DNA of 64,000 nucleotides from UBA1563 sp037440065 (GCA_037440065.1 JBBIUV010000017.1:310001-374000); one strand, 5' to 3'; positions 25,118 to 35,274 are shown, numbered from the stretch's first letter. The notes: generated from the letters alone by a model not told the origin. Numbers and translations are program-made.

Positions 25118-27466
25118 ATGATATTATCGAACTTTCACCTCTTCAGACGAATTAACGAGTTACAGAATTCTGTCTCAAATAATTCAGTAGAATTTCCAAA
25201 CTTACTTTGTGAATTTATTGCTACCGAATTTCAACTTCAGTCGGCAATATTATTTAAAGTTAATAATAACAATCAACTTGTTTTCCAAGGGAAATCGCTC
25301 TCTGCTCGTAAATCCTTTCTCCCAAATGGGCTTTATGAGTGCTCCTACTGTAAAATTCATCAAGGCGTAATTGATAAAGTATTATTCGATTCTGATGCAA
25401 AATGTGAGATTCAATCAACCGATTTTGTGATTTATGAAAGTTGTGTATTAATTAATGCTTCACCACAAAAATTCGTTCTTAAAGTAGCACAGAAAACCCC
25501 TTTTACTCAAGGCGATAGGGAATTTTTAGAACAGTTTGGCGAATTTTTAATACCTTATCTAAGAACGATTTCCGGTGCGGTTCCCGAGCCCGAATTTAAC
25601 GTTACAAAAATTGTTGCGGATTTAGCCAACGAGTTCCGTACACCAACAAACAGTATCATCGGTTTTGCTTCCCTTCTGAATGACGACAAATTAACCTCCA
25701 ATCAAGCAGATTATGTCCTGACAATCCGGGATAACGCACAGAAGCTTCTTTCACTTTTAAATGATTTAATTGATTTTGCGCGCGTTGATGTCGGTGGAAT
25801 AACCGAAACCCAAACTGAAGTTAATCTTAAAACAGCGATAGATGATTTCACGGCACAACAATCGGAAAAATATAAGACTAATGGATTCTCATTCGTCTCT
25901 TCGGTTGATAATGATCTTCCACAAAACATAAAGATCGATAACCAAAAATTAAAATTAGTATTTTCAAATTTTTTATCTTATTTACTTTATCATTCTTCAA
26001 ACGGAGAAGTTTCGATTTCAGCAAAACTTGCTGATAAAAATCATATTACCATTAGCTTTACAAATAAAAATGCTTCAATGCCGGAAAGAAATTTTCTACC
26101 AAAAGCATTAGACATTACAGCCCAAAAACAATTTAGTTTTACTTCGTTAAGTTATTTACTCGCAAAAAAATATGTTGAATTGATGAACGGTTCTGTCGAA
26201 ACTCCTTCAAATCGTGAAAGGGCAACAACCATTCGCTTTAATCTTCCTGTGGATGTTGTACATGAGCATGACATTGAGACAAAAATTTCGGCGCTTCCGA
26301 AAGCATCAGATGGGAAAAATAAGGTTCTCGTCATTGAAGACGATTACGCAACGTCCAAATTGTTGAGCAATTATTTAAATAAATGGGGATACGAACCGGT
26401 AATTGTAAATGCCGGTCTGAAAGCACTCGATTATCTTGAACGTGAACAAGTATTGGCAATAATTACTGACATCGTGCTTCCAGACATAAATGGTTTGGAA
26501 CTTTTGAAAAAAATAAGAGAAAATAAAGCCACAAAATTTATTCCGATAATTGTTTGTTCCGTTGAAGCTGAACAGCAAAAAGCATTTTTAATGGGAGCCG
26601 TTGAGTATTTTGTTAAACCGATTAAGTATAAAGATTTGGTTGAGGTTTTAACAAGTTACAAATTGAAAAAAGATTCAAATATTCTTTGCGTGGATGATGA
26701 CGTTCCAACTTTGAATTTAGTAAAGGAAGCAATTGCATCTGTTGGTTATAATCCGGTCGCTCTTTCGCATTCTTCAAAAGTGATGGAAACAATAAAAAAT
26801 ATTCAACTTGATCTTGCGATTGTCGATTTGGACATGCCAGAGATTAATGGATTTGAATTAATAAAATTGATCAAATCGGAACCTAAGTTTACTAACCTAC
26901 CGATTATTATTTATACCGGCAAAGAAAACTTTGAAGAAGATTTGAAAAAAATTGATGGATTGTTTACCGATTTGTTGAGCAAGAGAAGCACAAATATCGA
27001 AGACCTTGCGAGCACAGTTAACGCGATGATAAATCGATATGATGAACCGACTCCGCCTGAAGAAGCAGCTAAGCAAACAGATGTACCAAAAATCCTTTTA
27101 GTTGAAGATTACAAGCATTCACAAATTATTGTTACCCGTTTACTTAAGAAAAATAATTTTACCTCAGTCGTTGTTTGTGAAAACGGTGCTGAAGCCGTTG
27201 ATCAAGTGGGAAAGCAACATTTCGATCTTATCTTAATGGACATGCAGATGCCTGTTATGAATGGATTTGAAGCTACGGAAAAAATCCGCACAATGCCGGA
27301 GTACAAAGAAATTCCGATTATCGCGCTAACCGCTTTCGCAATGAAAGGCGACAAGGAGAAATGTCTGGAGTCCGGCGCAACCGACTACATTCCCAAACCA
27401 ATTGACAGTACCGAATTTGTTGATAAGGTTAGATTTTATACGTCGGATCAATTCATAAAAAAATAA
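25118..27466 (+). CDS. Degenerate hybrid histidine kinase with three receiver domains
   Basis: The 782-residue product begins with a GAF-like region (about 1-145), then HisKA- and HATPase-like regions (about 165-390) and three receiver domains (about 400-515, 525-640, 665-780). The H-box reads LANEFRTPTN: the phosphoacceptor His is Asn (AAC for CAC). The N-box lacks its second Asn (SNFLSYLLYH), and no DxGxG or GxGLG motif can be found, so neither ATP binding nor autophosphorylation is expected. All three receivers keep the phospho-Asp (TDIVLPD, VDLDMPE, MDMQMPV) and the Lys near the end. It probably collects phosphate or docking input from other kinases. It has no membrane segment and no DNA-binding output. 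It is 22 bases upstream of gltX. Confidence 0.85.
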   Translation: MILSNFHLFRRINELQNSVSNNSVEFPNLLCEFIATEFQLQSAILFKVNNNNQLVFQGKSLSARKSFLPNGLYECSYCKIHQGVIDKVLFDSDAKCEIQSTDFVIYESCVLINASPQKFVLKVAQKTPFTQGDREFLEQFGEFLIPYLRTISGAVPEPEFNVTKIVADLANEFRTPTNSIIGFASLLNDDKLTSNQADYVLTIRDNAQKLLSLLNDLIDFARVDVGGITETQTEVNLKTAIDDFTAQQSEKYKTNGFSFVSSVDNDLPQNIKIDNQKLKLVFSNFLSYLLYHSSNGEVSISAKLADKNHITISFTNKNASMPERNFLPKALDITAQKQFSFTSLSYLLAKKYVELMNGSVETPSNRERATTIRFNLPVDVVHEHDIETKISALPKASDGKNKVLVIEDDYATSKLLSNYLNKWGYEPVIVNAGLKALDYLEREQVLAIITDIVLPDINGLELLKKIRENKATKFIPIIVCSVEAEQQKAFLMGAVEYFVKPIKYKDLVEVLTSYKLKKDSNILCVDDDVPTLNLVKEAIASVGYNPVALSHSSKVMETIKNIQLDLAIVDLDMPEINGFELIKLIKSEPKFTNLPIIIYTGKENFEEDLKKIDGLFTDLLSKRSTNIEDLASTVNAMINRYDEPTPPEEAAKQTDVPKILLVEDYKHSQIIVTRLLKKNNFTSVVVCENGAEAVDQVGKQHFDLILMDMQMPVMNGFEATEKIRTMPEYKEIPIIALTAFAMKGDKEKCLESGATDYIPKPIDSTEFVDKVRFYTSDQFIKK

Positions 27467-27488
27467 TATCCTTTCTAAAAGTTTTAAA

Positions 27489-28946
27489 ATGATAAGTGAA
27501 AATCCCAGAGTCAGATTTGCGCCAAGTCCAACCGGCTACCTACATGTTGGTGGACTAAGAACCGCGCTTTATAATTATCTTTTCGCAAAAAAAAATAGCG
27601 GCACTTTTATCCTTCGCATTGAAGATACCGATAGAACACGTTTAGTTGAAGGTGCAGTTGAAAATCTAATTACCACCCTAAAATGGGCCGGACTTGATTA
27701 TGACGAAGGTCCCGGCAAAGACGGCGGTTACGGTCCTTATGTTCAATCTGAACGTTTAGATTTTTACAAAAAATATACCGATGAACTTGTTCAGCAAAAA
27801 AAAGCTTACTACTGTTTCTGCACATCGGATAGATTAAAAGAATTGCGTGATGAACAACAAAAAGGCGGGCTGCAATCAAAATACGATAAACACTGTCTTC
27901 GTTTATCTGAAAATGAAATCAACGAAAAACTTAGCAAAAATGAGCCATACGTTATTCGGTTAAATGTTCAGCCGGATGAACTCATTCATATTAATGATAT
28001 CATTCGCGGCGATGTTACTTTTAACAGCAATGTAGTTGATGATCAAATCTTGTTGAAAAGCGATGGTTATCCAACCTACCATCTCGCAAACGTTGTTGAT
28101 GATCATTTAATGAAAATTACACATGTAATTCGCGGCGAAGAATGGTTGTCTTCAACTCCAAAGCATATTTTACTTTATCAATTTTTCGGATGGGAAATTC
28201 CAAAGTTTGCGCACCTCCCTCTTCTCCTGAATCCAGATAAATCGAAATTGAGTAAGCGACAGGGGGATGTTGCAGTTGAAGATTACAGGGCAAAAGGATA
28301 TTTAAAAGAAGCGCTCGTAAATTTTGTTGCACTCCTCGGCTGGAGCGCCGGAGATGATAAAGAATTTTATTCTCTCGATGAATTATGCCAATCATTTTCG
28401 TTAGAACGAGTAAACAAAGCCGGTGCAGTTTTCAATATTGAAAAACTTCAATCGATGAACTTCGCTCATCTCCAAAAGAAAACGGATGAAGAATTGTCAG
28501 AATTATTGAAAGATGAACTTGCTTTATCATCTTTCAAAAATTGTTCAATTAGTAACAACAAGTTGCTTCTTATAGTTCAAGCAATGAAAGAGCGAATAAA
28601 CTTTGTAAAAGAGATTATTCTAAACGCCGGTTATTTCTTTGCCCCTCCTCAAGCGTATGATCAAGATGCGATTAAAAAAAGATGGACTACAGAAAGCGCT
28701 GCGCTTCTCCAAAAATTTTCTGAAGTAATTAATGCCATCGAAAATCCCGCAAAAGAGGATTATGAAAATGCTCTGCACAGAGTTGCGGAAGAATCTGCTG
28801 TAAAAAATGCGGCTATCATTCATCCTCTCCGTTTAGCGGTTTCAGGGGTTAGCGGCGGACCCGGATTGTACGATATTTTCTTCATTCTTGGTAAAGAGGA
28901 AACGATCAATCGAATAAATATCGCTTTAGAAAAAATAAAAGTTTGA
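27489..28946 (+). CDS. gltX: Glutamyl-tRNA synthetase
   Basis: The 485-residue product is a full-length class I synthetase that charges tRNA(Glu) with glutamate in the cytoplasm. The HIGH-type motif is PSPTGYLHVGG at residues 12-22, followed by LRIEDTDRTR. The KMSKS-type loop is KLSKRQGDVAVED near residue 255, and the C-terminal helical anticodon-binding domain includes LRLAVSGVSGGPGLYDI. Length and motif spacing are standard for a bacterial discriminating or non-discriminating GluRS. A separate glnS is present at 31002, so Gln-tRNA need not be made by transamidation. It follows the degenerate kinase by 22 bases and may share its transcript. Confidence 0.96.
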   Translation: MISENPRVRFAPSPTGYLHVGGLRTALYNYLFAKKNSGTFILRIEDTDRTRLVEGAVENLITTLKWAGLDYDEGPGKDGGYGPYVQSERLDFYKKYTDELVQQKKAYYCFCTSDRLKELRDEQQKGGLQSKYDKHCLRLSENEINEKLSKNEPYVIRLNVQPDELIHINDIIRGDVTFNSNVVDDQILLKSDGYPTYHLANVVDDHLMKITHVIRGEEWLSSTPKHILLYQFFGWEIPKFAHLPLLLNPDKSKLSKRQGDVAVEDYRAKGYLKEALVNFVALLGWSAGDDKEFYSLDELCQSFSLERVNKAGAVFNIEKLQSMNFAHLQKKTDEELSELLKDELALSSFKNCSISNNKLLLIVQAMKERINFVKEIILNAGYFFAPPQAYDQDAIKKRWTTESAALLQKFSEVINAIENPAKEDYENALHRVAEESAVKNAAIIHPLRLAVSGVSGGPGLYDIFFILGKEETINRINIALEKIKV

Positions 28947-29152
28947 TTTTGGTTCTATTTCGCCCATTTCTCAATTATGAAATGACAGAAAATTCGGTTA
29001 TTTTAGTACACGGAATTATTTCTACTTATAGGATTTGTCATTATCTACTTTTTCTCCTCCCTTTTTTCGTCTCAAGAGAACGCGAGAACTATTCTTCATA
29101 GGTTGAAATTTAATTCAAGGCATAATATCAACCAGATGAAAGTACACACTAC

Positions 29153-30910
29153 ATGACCACATCCTTCAATGAATTAGGACTCTCTACAGAAATGCTTCAA
29201 GCAATAAAAATGAAAGGCTTTGAAGAACCAACCGAAATTCAGAGTAAAATTATTCCCTTAATTCTTCAATCAGAAAATGATTTAATCGGGCAAGCGCAAA
29301 CCGGCACCGGAAAGACTGCTGCCTTTGCTTTACCGATAATAGACAAATTAGTGACTAAATCAGGTCATCTACAAGTTTTAGTGCTAGTTCCAACACGCGA
29401 ATTAGCTATTCAAGTTGCTGAAGAATTTAATTCACTCCGTGGACATAAAAACATTCACGTCGCTCCAATTTACGGAGGTCAATCATACGATATTCAATTA
29501 AGAAGATTGAAAAAAGGAGTTGATGTTATCGTCGGAACTCCCGGTAGAGTGATAGATTTATTAAAACGCAAAATTTTCTCGCTGGGTAAAGTTTCCTTCG
29601 TGGTTTTAGATGAAGCGGATGAAATGTTGAACATGGGATTTATCGACGACATTGAAGAAATTTTGAGCGGAGCAAACGAAGAAAGGCGAACACTGCTCTT
29701 CTCTGCAACTATGCCTGAACGAATTTCAAATCTTGCAAAAAAGTATATGAAAAATCGCGAAGTTGTTAAGGCAAAAAACGCCGGGCAAACAACAACGTTA
29801 ACCGATCAAATTTATTTTGAAGTTCGTGAAGCCGATAAATTAGAAGCGCTTTGCCGCATCATCGATACAACCAATGAATTTTACGGAATCATCTTTTGCA
29901 GAACCAAAAATGATGTTGACTACATTACTTCAAAATTGCATGACCGCGATTATGACACGGAAGGTTTACATGGAGACATCTCTCAAGCGCAAAGAGAAAA
30001 GATCTTAAATAAATTCAAAAAGAAAAAGACGAACGTGCTTGTTGCAACGGATGTGGCTGCAAGAGGCTTGGATATTGATGATCTCACGCACGTAATTAAT
30101 TTTGCTTTACCTCAAGATCCTGAAGCTTATCTCCACAGAATCGGAAGAACCGGTCGCGCCGGAAAAGAAGGAACTGCAATTACGTTTGTTTCTCCTGAAG
30201 AATACAGAAAGTTGATGTTCATTAAAAATATAACAAAAACTGAAATCCGGAAAGGGCGCATTCCCCAGGTTCACGAAGTAATAAACTTTAAAAAAGACAA
30301 AATTGCAATAGAGATTAAAAATCTTATCACTAAAGGTGTTGCTTCAAATTATGTCTCCCTTGCAAAGGATCTACTCGAAAACAATTCCCCCGAAGAAATT
30401 ACCTCTGCACTGATCCAATATGCATTTCAAAATTCACTTGAAGAAGGAAGTTATGCAAATGTTCAAGACTTCTTCGAATCAAAAAGTATGAGTTCGCGCG
30501 GCAGAAAAGAATCACGCAGTGGTAGAGGTGGCAGAGATGATAATTTTAGAGAAGGAAGAAGAAGAGATGACAGCAGACGTGGGGAAAGCAAAGGAAGAGA
30601 TAACAAATTCCGCGAAGGTCGTGGACGCGATGAAGCTTTTAGAAGTGAAGGCAGAGAACGTGGTGGCAAAGGTCAGGAAAGATTATTTATTGCTGTCGGT
30701 AAAAAAGATGGATTAAATCCTAAAAAATTAGTCGATATGCTAATGAAAAAAACCAATCTTGAATCGCGAAGAATCGACGCGGTGCAAGTAATGGACAGTT
30801 ATTCATTCTTTTCTGTTTCCCCTCGAGATGCTGAGGTAGTTCTGGAAAAATTGAATTCAAAAAAGAAGGGTGACCGAACTGTTGTAGAACGTGCAAAACC
30901 TTCAAAATAA
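29153..30910 (+). CDS. DEAD-box RNA helicase with DbpA-type RNA-binding domain
   Basis: The 585-residue product contains all helicase motifs: Q-motif (FEEPTEIQ, near residue 25), AQTGTGKT, PTRELA, DEAD, SAT, and HRIGRTGR. The two RecA folds span about residues 1-370. A segment rich in Arg, Gly, Asp and Ser (about 440-505) follows, then a DbpA-like RNA recognition fold starting RLFIAVGKKDGLNP. This is the DeaD/CshA architecture, used in ribosome assembly, mRNA turnover and cold adaptation. Which of these applies is not visible. The gene has its own leader of about 200 bases with no clear promoter, and a terminator after the stop. Confidence 0.93.
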   Translation: MTTSFNELGLSTEMLQAIKMKGFEEPTEIQSKIIPLILQSENDLIGQAQTGTGKTAAFALPIIDKLVTKSGHLQVLVLVPTRELAIQVAEEFNSLRGHKNIHVAPIYGGQSYDIQLRRLKKGVDVIVGTPGRVIDLLKRKIFSLGKVSFVVLDEADEMLNMGFIDDIEEILSGANEERRTLLFSATMPERISNLAKKYMKNREVVKAKNAGQTTTLTDQIYFEVREADKLEALCRIIDTTNEFYGIIFCRTKNDVDYITSKLHDRDYDTEGLHGDISQAQREKILNKFKKKKTNVLVATDVAARGLDIDDLTHVINFALPQDPEAYLHRIGRTGRAGKEGTAITFVSPEEYRKLMFIKNITKTEIRKGRIPQVHEVINFKKDKIAIEIKNLITKGVASNYVSLAKDLLENNSPEEITSALIQYAFQNSLEEGSYANVQDFFESKSMSSRGRKESRSGRGGRDDNFREGRRRDDSRRGESKGRDNKFREGRGRDEAFRSEGRERGGKGQERLFIAVGKKDGLNPKKLVDMLMKKTNLESRRIDAVQVMDSYSFFSVSPRDAEVVLEKLNSKKKGDRTVVERAKPSK

Positions 30911-30928
30911 AAATTAGTAATTTTTAGC

Positions 30929-30960
30929 AAGCCCGGACGTTATGTTCGGGCTTTTTTATT
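30929..30960 (+). terminator. Rho-independent terminator after the DEAD-box helicase gene
   Basis: A 10-bp stem with one G-U pair (AAGCCCGGAC / GTTCGGGCTT) and a short loop is followed by TTTTTTATT. Confidence 0.88.
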
Positions 30961-31001
30961 TTAAATTTCTGTAAATTAACAGCAAAAAAATTAGAAAACT
31001 T

Positions 31002-32693
31002 ATGAGCGAACACAACTACACTGAAGCATTATCCGAATCAACCAAGAAAAAGAATTTCATCTACGAAATTATTGATGAAGATTTAAAAACGAATAAATGG
31101 AATGGTAACGTTCATACCCGTTTCCCGCCGGAACCAAACGGTTATCTTCATATCGGACATGCTAAATCAATCTGTCTAAACTACGGCATAGCAAGAGATT
31201 TCAATGGACAATTCAATCTTCGCTTTGACGATACTAATCCCAGTAAAGAAGAACAGGAATATGTTGATTCAATTATTGAAGATGTTAAATGGCTCGGTGC
31301 TGAGTTTGAAGACCGTCTTTACTTCGCGTCTGACTACTTTGAACAGATGTATCAGTTTGCAGTTGAGTTGATCAAAAAAGGAAAAGCTTATGTTTGCGAT
31401 TTGAATGCAGATGAAATCCGTGCCTCACGCGGAACCTTGACAGAACCGGGAAAAGAGAGCATTTATCGGAACCGCACTGTTGAAGAGAATCTCGATTTAT
31501 TTGAACGGATGCGCAATGGTGAATTTAAAAACGGTGAGAAAACTTTGCGTGCAAAAATTGACATGGCTTCGCCTAATATAAATTTGCGCGATCCGATAAT
31601 GTACCGCATCGTTCACGAAGACCACCAGCGCCAGAGAAATAAATGGTGTATTTATCCAACTTACGATTGGGCACACGGACTCGAAGATTCGCTTGAAAAG
31701 ATCACTCATTCAATTTGTACTTTGGAATTTGAAAACCACCGCCCTCTCTATGATTGGTTTCTAAATGAACTCGGAATTTATCATCCCCAACAAATTGAAT
31801 TTGCAAGACTTAATTTGAATTATACTGTAATGAGCAAAAGAAAGCTGCTTCAACTCGTAAAAGAAAATTATGTAGAGGGATGGGATGACCCACGAATGCC
31901 AACAATTTCAGGTTTACGTCGAAGAGGTTATTCACCGGAAGCTTTGAGAGATTTTGCTGAAACTATCGGTGTTGCAAAACGAGATGCTCAAACAGATATT
32001 TCTTTACTCGAATTTTCAATTCGAAATGATCTGAATAAGAGAGCCACGCGCGCGATGGCAGTGCTTCGCCCGTTAAAAATAGTTTTAAACAACTATCCTC
32101 AAAATCAAGTTGAAGAGTTGGAGGCGGTTAATAACCCGGAAGATGCTGAAATGGGAAAAAGAAATATTCCTTTTTCACGCGAATTGTTTATTGAACAATC
32201 AGATTTTATGGAAATTCCGCCAAAAGGATTTCACCGCTTGGTTCCTGGAGGAGAAGTTCGTCTTCGCTACGCTTACATCATCAAATGCGAAGAAGTAATT
32301 AAAAATGAAAATGGTGAAATTGTTGAACTGCGATGTTCATTTGATCCCGAAACAAAAAGCGGAACAGGAACGAGCGCAAAAAAAGTAAAGGGAACAATTC
32401 ACTGGGTTTCAGCCCAACACGCGGTGCCCGTTGAAGTGAGATTGTATGACAGACTCTTTACGATTGAAAATCCTGCAGCTGATGACAACTGGTTGAATTA
32501 TTTAAATCCAAATTCACTTGAAATACTTTCTAATGCGTTAGTTGAACCCTCACTAGAAAAAGCGAAAGTTGGAGAACATATTCAATTTGAGAGGAACGGA
32601 TATTTTTGTGTTGATTCGAAATTTTCTCTCCAGAAAAAACTAGTTTTCAATAGAACAGTCACTTTGAAAGATAGTTGGAGTTCAAAAAAATAA
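31002..32693 (+). CDS. glnS: Glutaminyl-tRNA synthetase
   Basis: The 563-residue product is a class I synthetase with PNGYLHIGHAKS (HIGH motif, near residue 45), FDDTNPSKE, DWAHGLEDSLEKITHS, and VMSKRKL near residue 275. It ends in the two-part beta-barrel anticodon-binding domain. It attaches glutamine to tRNA(Gln). In bacteria GlnRS is found in some lineages only, so its presence with gltX shows a direct Gln charging route. The gene is followed by A/T-rich sequence between convergent genes that may act as a weak terminator. Confidence 0.96.
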   Translation: MSEHNYTEALSESTKKKNFIYEIIDEDLKTNKWNGNVHTRFPPEPNGYLHIGHAKSICLNYGIARDFNGQFNLRFDDTNPSKEEQEYVDSIIEDVKWLGAEFEDRLYFASDYFEQMYQFAVELIKKGKAYVCDLNADEIRASRGTLTEPGKESIYRNRTVEENLDLFERMRNGEFKNGEKTLRAKIDMASPNINLRDPIMYRIVHEDHQRQRNKWCIYPTYDWAHGLEDSLEKITHSICTLEFENHRPLYDWFLNELGIYHPQQIEFARLNLNYTVMSKRKLLQLVKENYVEGWDDPRMPTISGLRRRGYSPEALRDFAETIGVAKRDAQTDISLLEFSIRNDLNKRATRAMAVLRPLKIVLNNYPQNQVEELEAVNNPEDAEMGKRNIPFSRELFIEQSDFMEIPPKGFHRLVPGGEVRLRYAYIIKCEEVIKNENGEIVELRCSFDPETKSGTGTSAKKVKGTIHWVSAQHAVPVEVRLYDRLFTIENPAADDNWLNYLNPNSLEILSNALVEPSLEKAKVGEHIQFERNGYFCVDSKFSLQKKLVFNRTVTLKDSWSSKK

Positions 32694-32722
32694 ACTGCAA
32701 CAAAAAAGCTGTAAAAGTTTTT

Positions 32723-33748
32723 TTATTTTTTTGTTCGTTCGCTTTTAGGATTACCAATTAACGGACTTGCATTGATGGTTTCAAAAGTAACTTGAACTTC
32801 ATCAAGCGTTTCTACAAGTTGCTTCAAGATGCTAAGGAATTGTCCCTGCTGAGTCACAAGAAAATCGGAGAACTTTTCTAACTTTGGCAGTACTTCATTT
32901 AGATTGGTAATCGTCTTTTTTAGTGGCTCCATAATTTGCTTTCCATCCGGATCGATCATTTTGCTGGCAAGCCCCTCCGGCTTACTGTAAGCGGTCAGAA
33001 GAGTGTCTAAACGAATAAGAGAATGATTTACCAACCCTGTCATAGTTTTTAATGAATCTGAGATATGCACAGCATTCAGCACTAGTGAGGCAAACGGACG
33101 TTTTCCAGATTTATCCGGTGTTGAAATACTTTCAAAATCACTGTTCAAATTATCAGTTATTTTTTTCATCCCTTCGGCGGCATCAGCCATATTTACTAGC
33201 GCACGGAAGAAGGCCCCTTTATCGACATTATTATCTTTATTTATATTTTCTGAAAATGCGGCAAGATTATAAATAACTGTATTTAAGGGATCGCCCGTTT
33301 TTTTTACCATATTTTTTGCCAGTAATTTTTCACCTTCCGGTATATCGATGGCGGGAATCAAACTACCATCTGGAAGAAGTGAAAGATTTTCCGGTCCCTG
33401 CAGAAACTCTATGGTGCTTGTGGAAGTGATGGGGTTAATACTTTTGAACAATGCTGAACTACGTACAATTTTGTTCCGGAATTCTTCGTAAACCTTAAAA
33501 TCCGCTAGAATATAATTGTCATCAGTTAAAATGAAGTCAGTGATCACACCAATTTTAAATCCTTTGAAATAAACCGGTGTTGAAGCTGATAAGCCGGAGG
33601 CATCGCTAAACTTTGCTTTAAACAAATACTTTTTATCTAATGTTTTGCTGTTATAAATCAAATATCCCGTTGAGATAGTGATTATTATGAGCGCAAGAAT
33701 TAGGAAAGAGCCCACAATTTTTTCCGAATAACGCATTTTAAATTTCAT
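32723..33748 (-). CDS. MlaD/MCE-domain lipid-transport protein
   Basis: The 341-residue product has one N-terminal membrane helix (residues 12-30) and an MCE domain at about 38-120 (LFKAKFSDASGLSASTPVYFKG, then VGVITDF-type sequence). A long helical C-terminal part contains repeated hydrophobic heptads. MCE proteins form hexameric rings that carry lipids across the periplasm and dock on MlaE-type permeases. It lies 3 bases after the ATPase-like gene and completes an mlaE-mlaF-mlaD-like operon in the order permease, ATPase, MCE. Confidence 0.88.
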   Translation of the reverse strand: MKFKMRYSEKIVGSFLILALIIITISTGYLIYNSKTLDKKYLFKAKFSDASGLSASTPVYFKGFKIGVITDFILTDDNYILADFKVYEEFRNKIVRSSALFKSINPITSTSTIEFLQGPENLSLLPDGSLIPAIDIPEGEKLLAKNMVKKTGDPLNTVIYNLAAFSENINKDNNVDKGAFFRALVNMADAAEGMKKITDNLNSDFESISTPDKSGKRPFASLVLNAVHISDSLKTMTGLVNHSLIRLDTLLTAYSKPEGLASKMIDPDGKQIMEPLKKTITNLNEVLPKLEKFSDFLVTQQGQFLSILKQLVETLDEVQVTFETINASPLIGNPKSERTKK

Positions 33749-33751
33749 AAT

Positions 33752-34489
33752 CTACTCAGCATATAATTTAGAAATTAGACCAGTAACATAATCTGAATTT
33801 GAATTTTTCATTTCTTTGAAAGTGGAGGAAGAAAATAATTCTCCTTCCTTCAGCATGATTACCATATCGGTCATCTCATACAAATGTACATTTACCGATT
33901 CACAAAATATTTGAATTATATTTTCTTCTTTTAAGTTCATAATTTTTTTTAAAACTATTTTTTTAACATGCTGACCACAGTTCATACATGGATCATCATA
34001 AATAATAATTTTTGGTTCTGTAAGATAAGTTCGTATAAATAGGAGAGCTTTTCGAATTGATATAGTAAGTTTAGCTGGTCTTTCTTTCAATATATTTTCA
34101 GCTAAACCAAACTCTTCCATGTAACTCATGATTTTTTCCATTTTTAAATCATGAGTGAGATCGGGAAAATGAAAATCATAAGGAACCAATAGATTCTCGA
34201 GTACATTTAGGTTTGAAAGCAACCCACCGGATTGAAAAACAAATCCAATTTGTTTCCTGATGGCTCTCTCCTTTTGATGAAATGAAGTAAATACGTTGCT
34301 TCCATCTAACTCAACACTCCCATTATCGGGACTAACTAATCCCGCGAAGATTTTTAATACATTTGAATTTTCTTCGGGACGATCAGAAATAAATCCGTAA
34401 AGACCTGGCTCAAATGAATAGGTAAAATCACTTAGAATTAGATTTTCTTTTTTATAACTGATATTCAATGCTTGAAGTTTAGGTATCAT
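33752..34489 (-). CDS. Degenerate MlaF-like ABC ATPase subunit
   Basis: The 245-residue product aligns over its full length with ABC ATPases of Mla/MCE systems: YSFEPGLYGF at the start of the P-loop region, FAGLVSPDNGSVELDG and the Q-loop IGFVFQSGGLLSNLNVLENLL are intact. The catalytic motifs are not. The Walker A position reads SDRPEENSN with no Gly-Lys-Ser/Thr. The signature position reads LTISIRKAL instead of LSGGQ, Walker B ends YDDP instead of DEP, and the H-loop His is Glu (IFCES). It should not bind or hydrolyse ATP in the usual way. The frame is undamaged and overlaps mlaE-like by 4 bases, so it is a maintained gene, not a pseudogene. Confidence 0.82.
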   Translation of the reverse strand: MIPKLQALNISYKKENLILSDFTYSFEPGLYGFISDRPEENSNVLKIFAGLVSPDNGSVELDGSNVFTSFHQKERAIRKQIGFVFQSGGLLSNLNVLENLLVPYDFHFPDLTHDLKMEKIMSYMEEFGLAENILKERPAKLTISIRKALLFIRTYLTEPKIIIYDDPCMNCGQHVKKIVLKKIMNLKEENIIQIFCESVNVHLYEMTDMVIMLKEGELFSSSTFKEMKNSNSDYVTGLISKLYAE

Positions 34490-35274
34490 AATAAATATAT
34501 TATCGCTGTTATGATAATATCAAAAATAATTATCCATGTAAGTGAAAGAACAACACCTTTAATAGTACGTTGAGGAACTTCGGTTGAAGCAAAGTCCACT
34601 TGCAAGCCCTGATAACTGGAAACCACCGCGATAACGAATCCAAAAAAAAGTGACTTTGAGAAACTTGAAATAACATCACGAATCGCTAATTCAGAAAATA
34701 ATTTGTACAGAAATTCAGAAACCGGTATGGGAGCAAACATATTTGCCATGATCCAAGTACCTGCCAATGCAGCAGCGTTAAAATAAATAGTTAGAGCAAC
34801 CATTGAAAGAACTACTCCAAGCACCCTCGGAACAACTAAATAAAGCACCGGGGAGATTCCGAACGAAACTAACGATTCCACTTCATGATTAACAACCATA
34901 TTTCCTAGTTCAGCAGCAATTGCAGTCCCCGAACGAGCCGTAATAATAAATGCTGTTAGTAATCCTCCTAACTCTCTTATGACCACTATAACGGTAATTG
35001 AATAAAGTAAATTGCTTCTTCCAAATTGAGGTAGAATAACACTGCCTTCCAAAATAATTATTCCCCCAACGGCAAGGGCTATAAAAATAACTAAAGATAC
35101 TGCTTCAAATCCGGTGAAAAGAATTTGTCTGATCAAGATAAGGCGGGTAATTTTTCGTTGAAGAAAAAAATTCTTCAGTTCGTAAACAATTTCGAATACA
35201 AAAGAGAATACAGCAATCGTTTTCGTAAAAAGCGAAATAACCTTACTTCCTACCGCAATGGAAATCTTATGCAC
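34486..35274 (-). CDS. MlaE-family ABC permease
   Basis: The 262-residue product has five or six transmembrane helices and the MlaE signature region: VVIRELGGLLTAFIITARSGTAIAAELG near residue 105, then VESLVSFGISPVLYLVVPRVLG. It is the inner-membrane permease of an MCE-type lipid transporter. The start is GTG at 35274 with AGGAG placed 6 bases before it. It heads the three-gene operon with the ATPase-like and MCE genes. Whether lipids move inward or outward cannot be told. Confidence 0.9.
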   Translation of the reverse strand: MHKISIAVGSKVISLFTKTIAVFSFVFEIVYELKNFFLQRKITRLILIRQILFTGFEAVSLVIFIALAVGGIIILEGSVILPQFGRSNLLYSITVIVVIRELGGLLTAFIITARSGTAIAAELGNMVVNHEVESLVSFGISPVLYLVVPRVLGVVLSMVALTIYFNAAALAGTWIMANMFAPIPVSEFLYKLFSELAIRDVISSFSKSLFFGFVIAVVSSYQGLQVDFASTEVPQRTIKGVVLSLTWIIIFDIIITAIIYLL

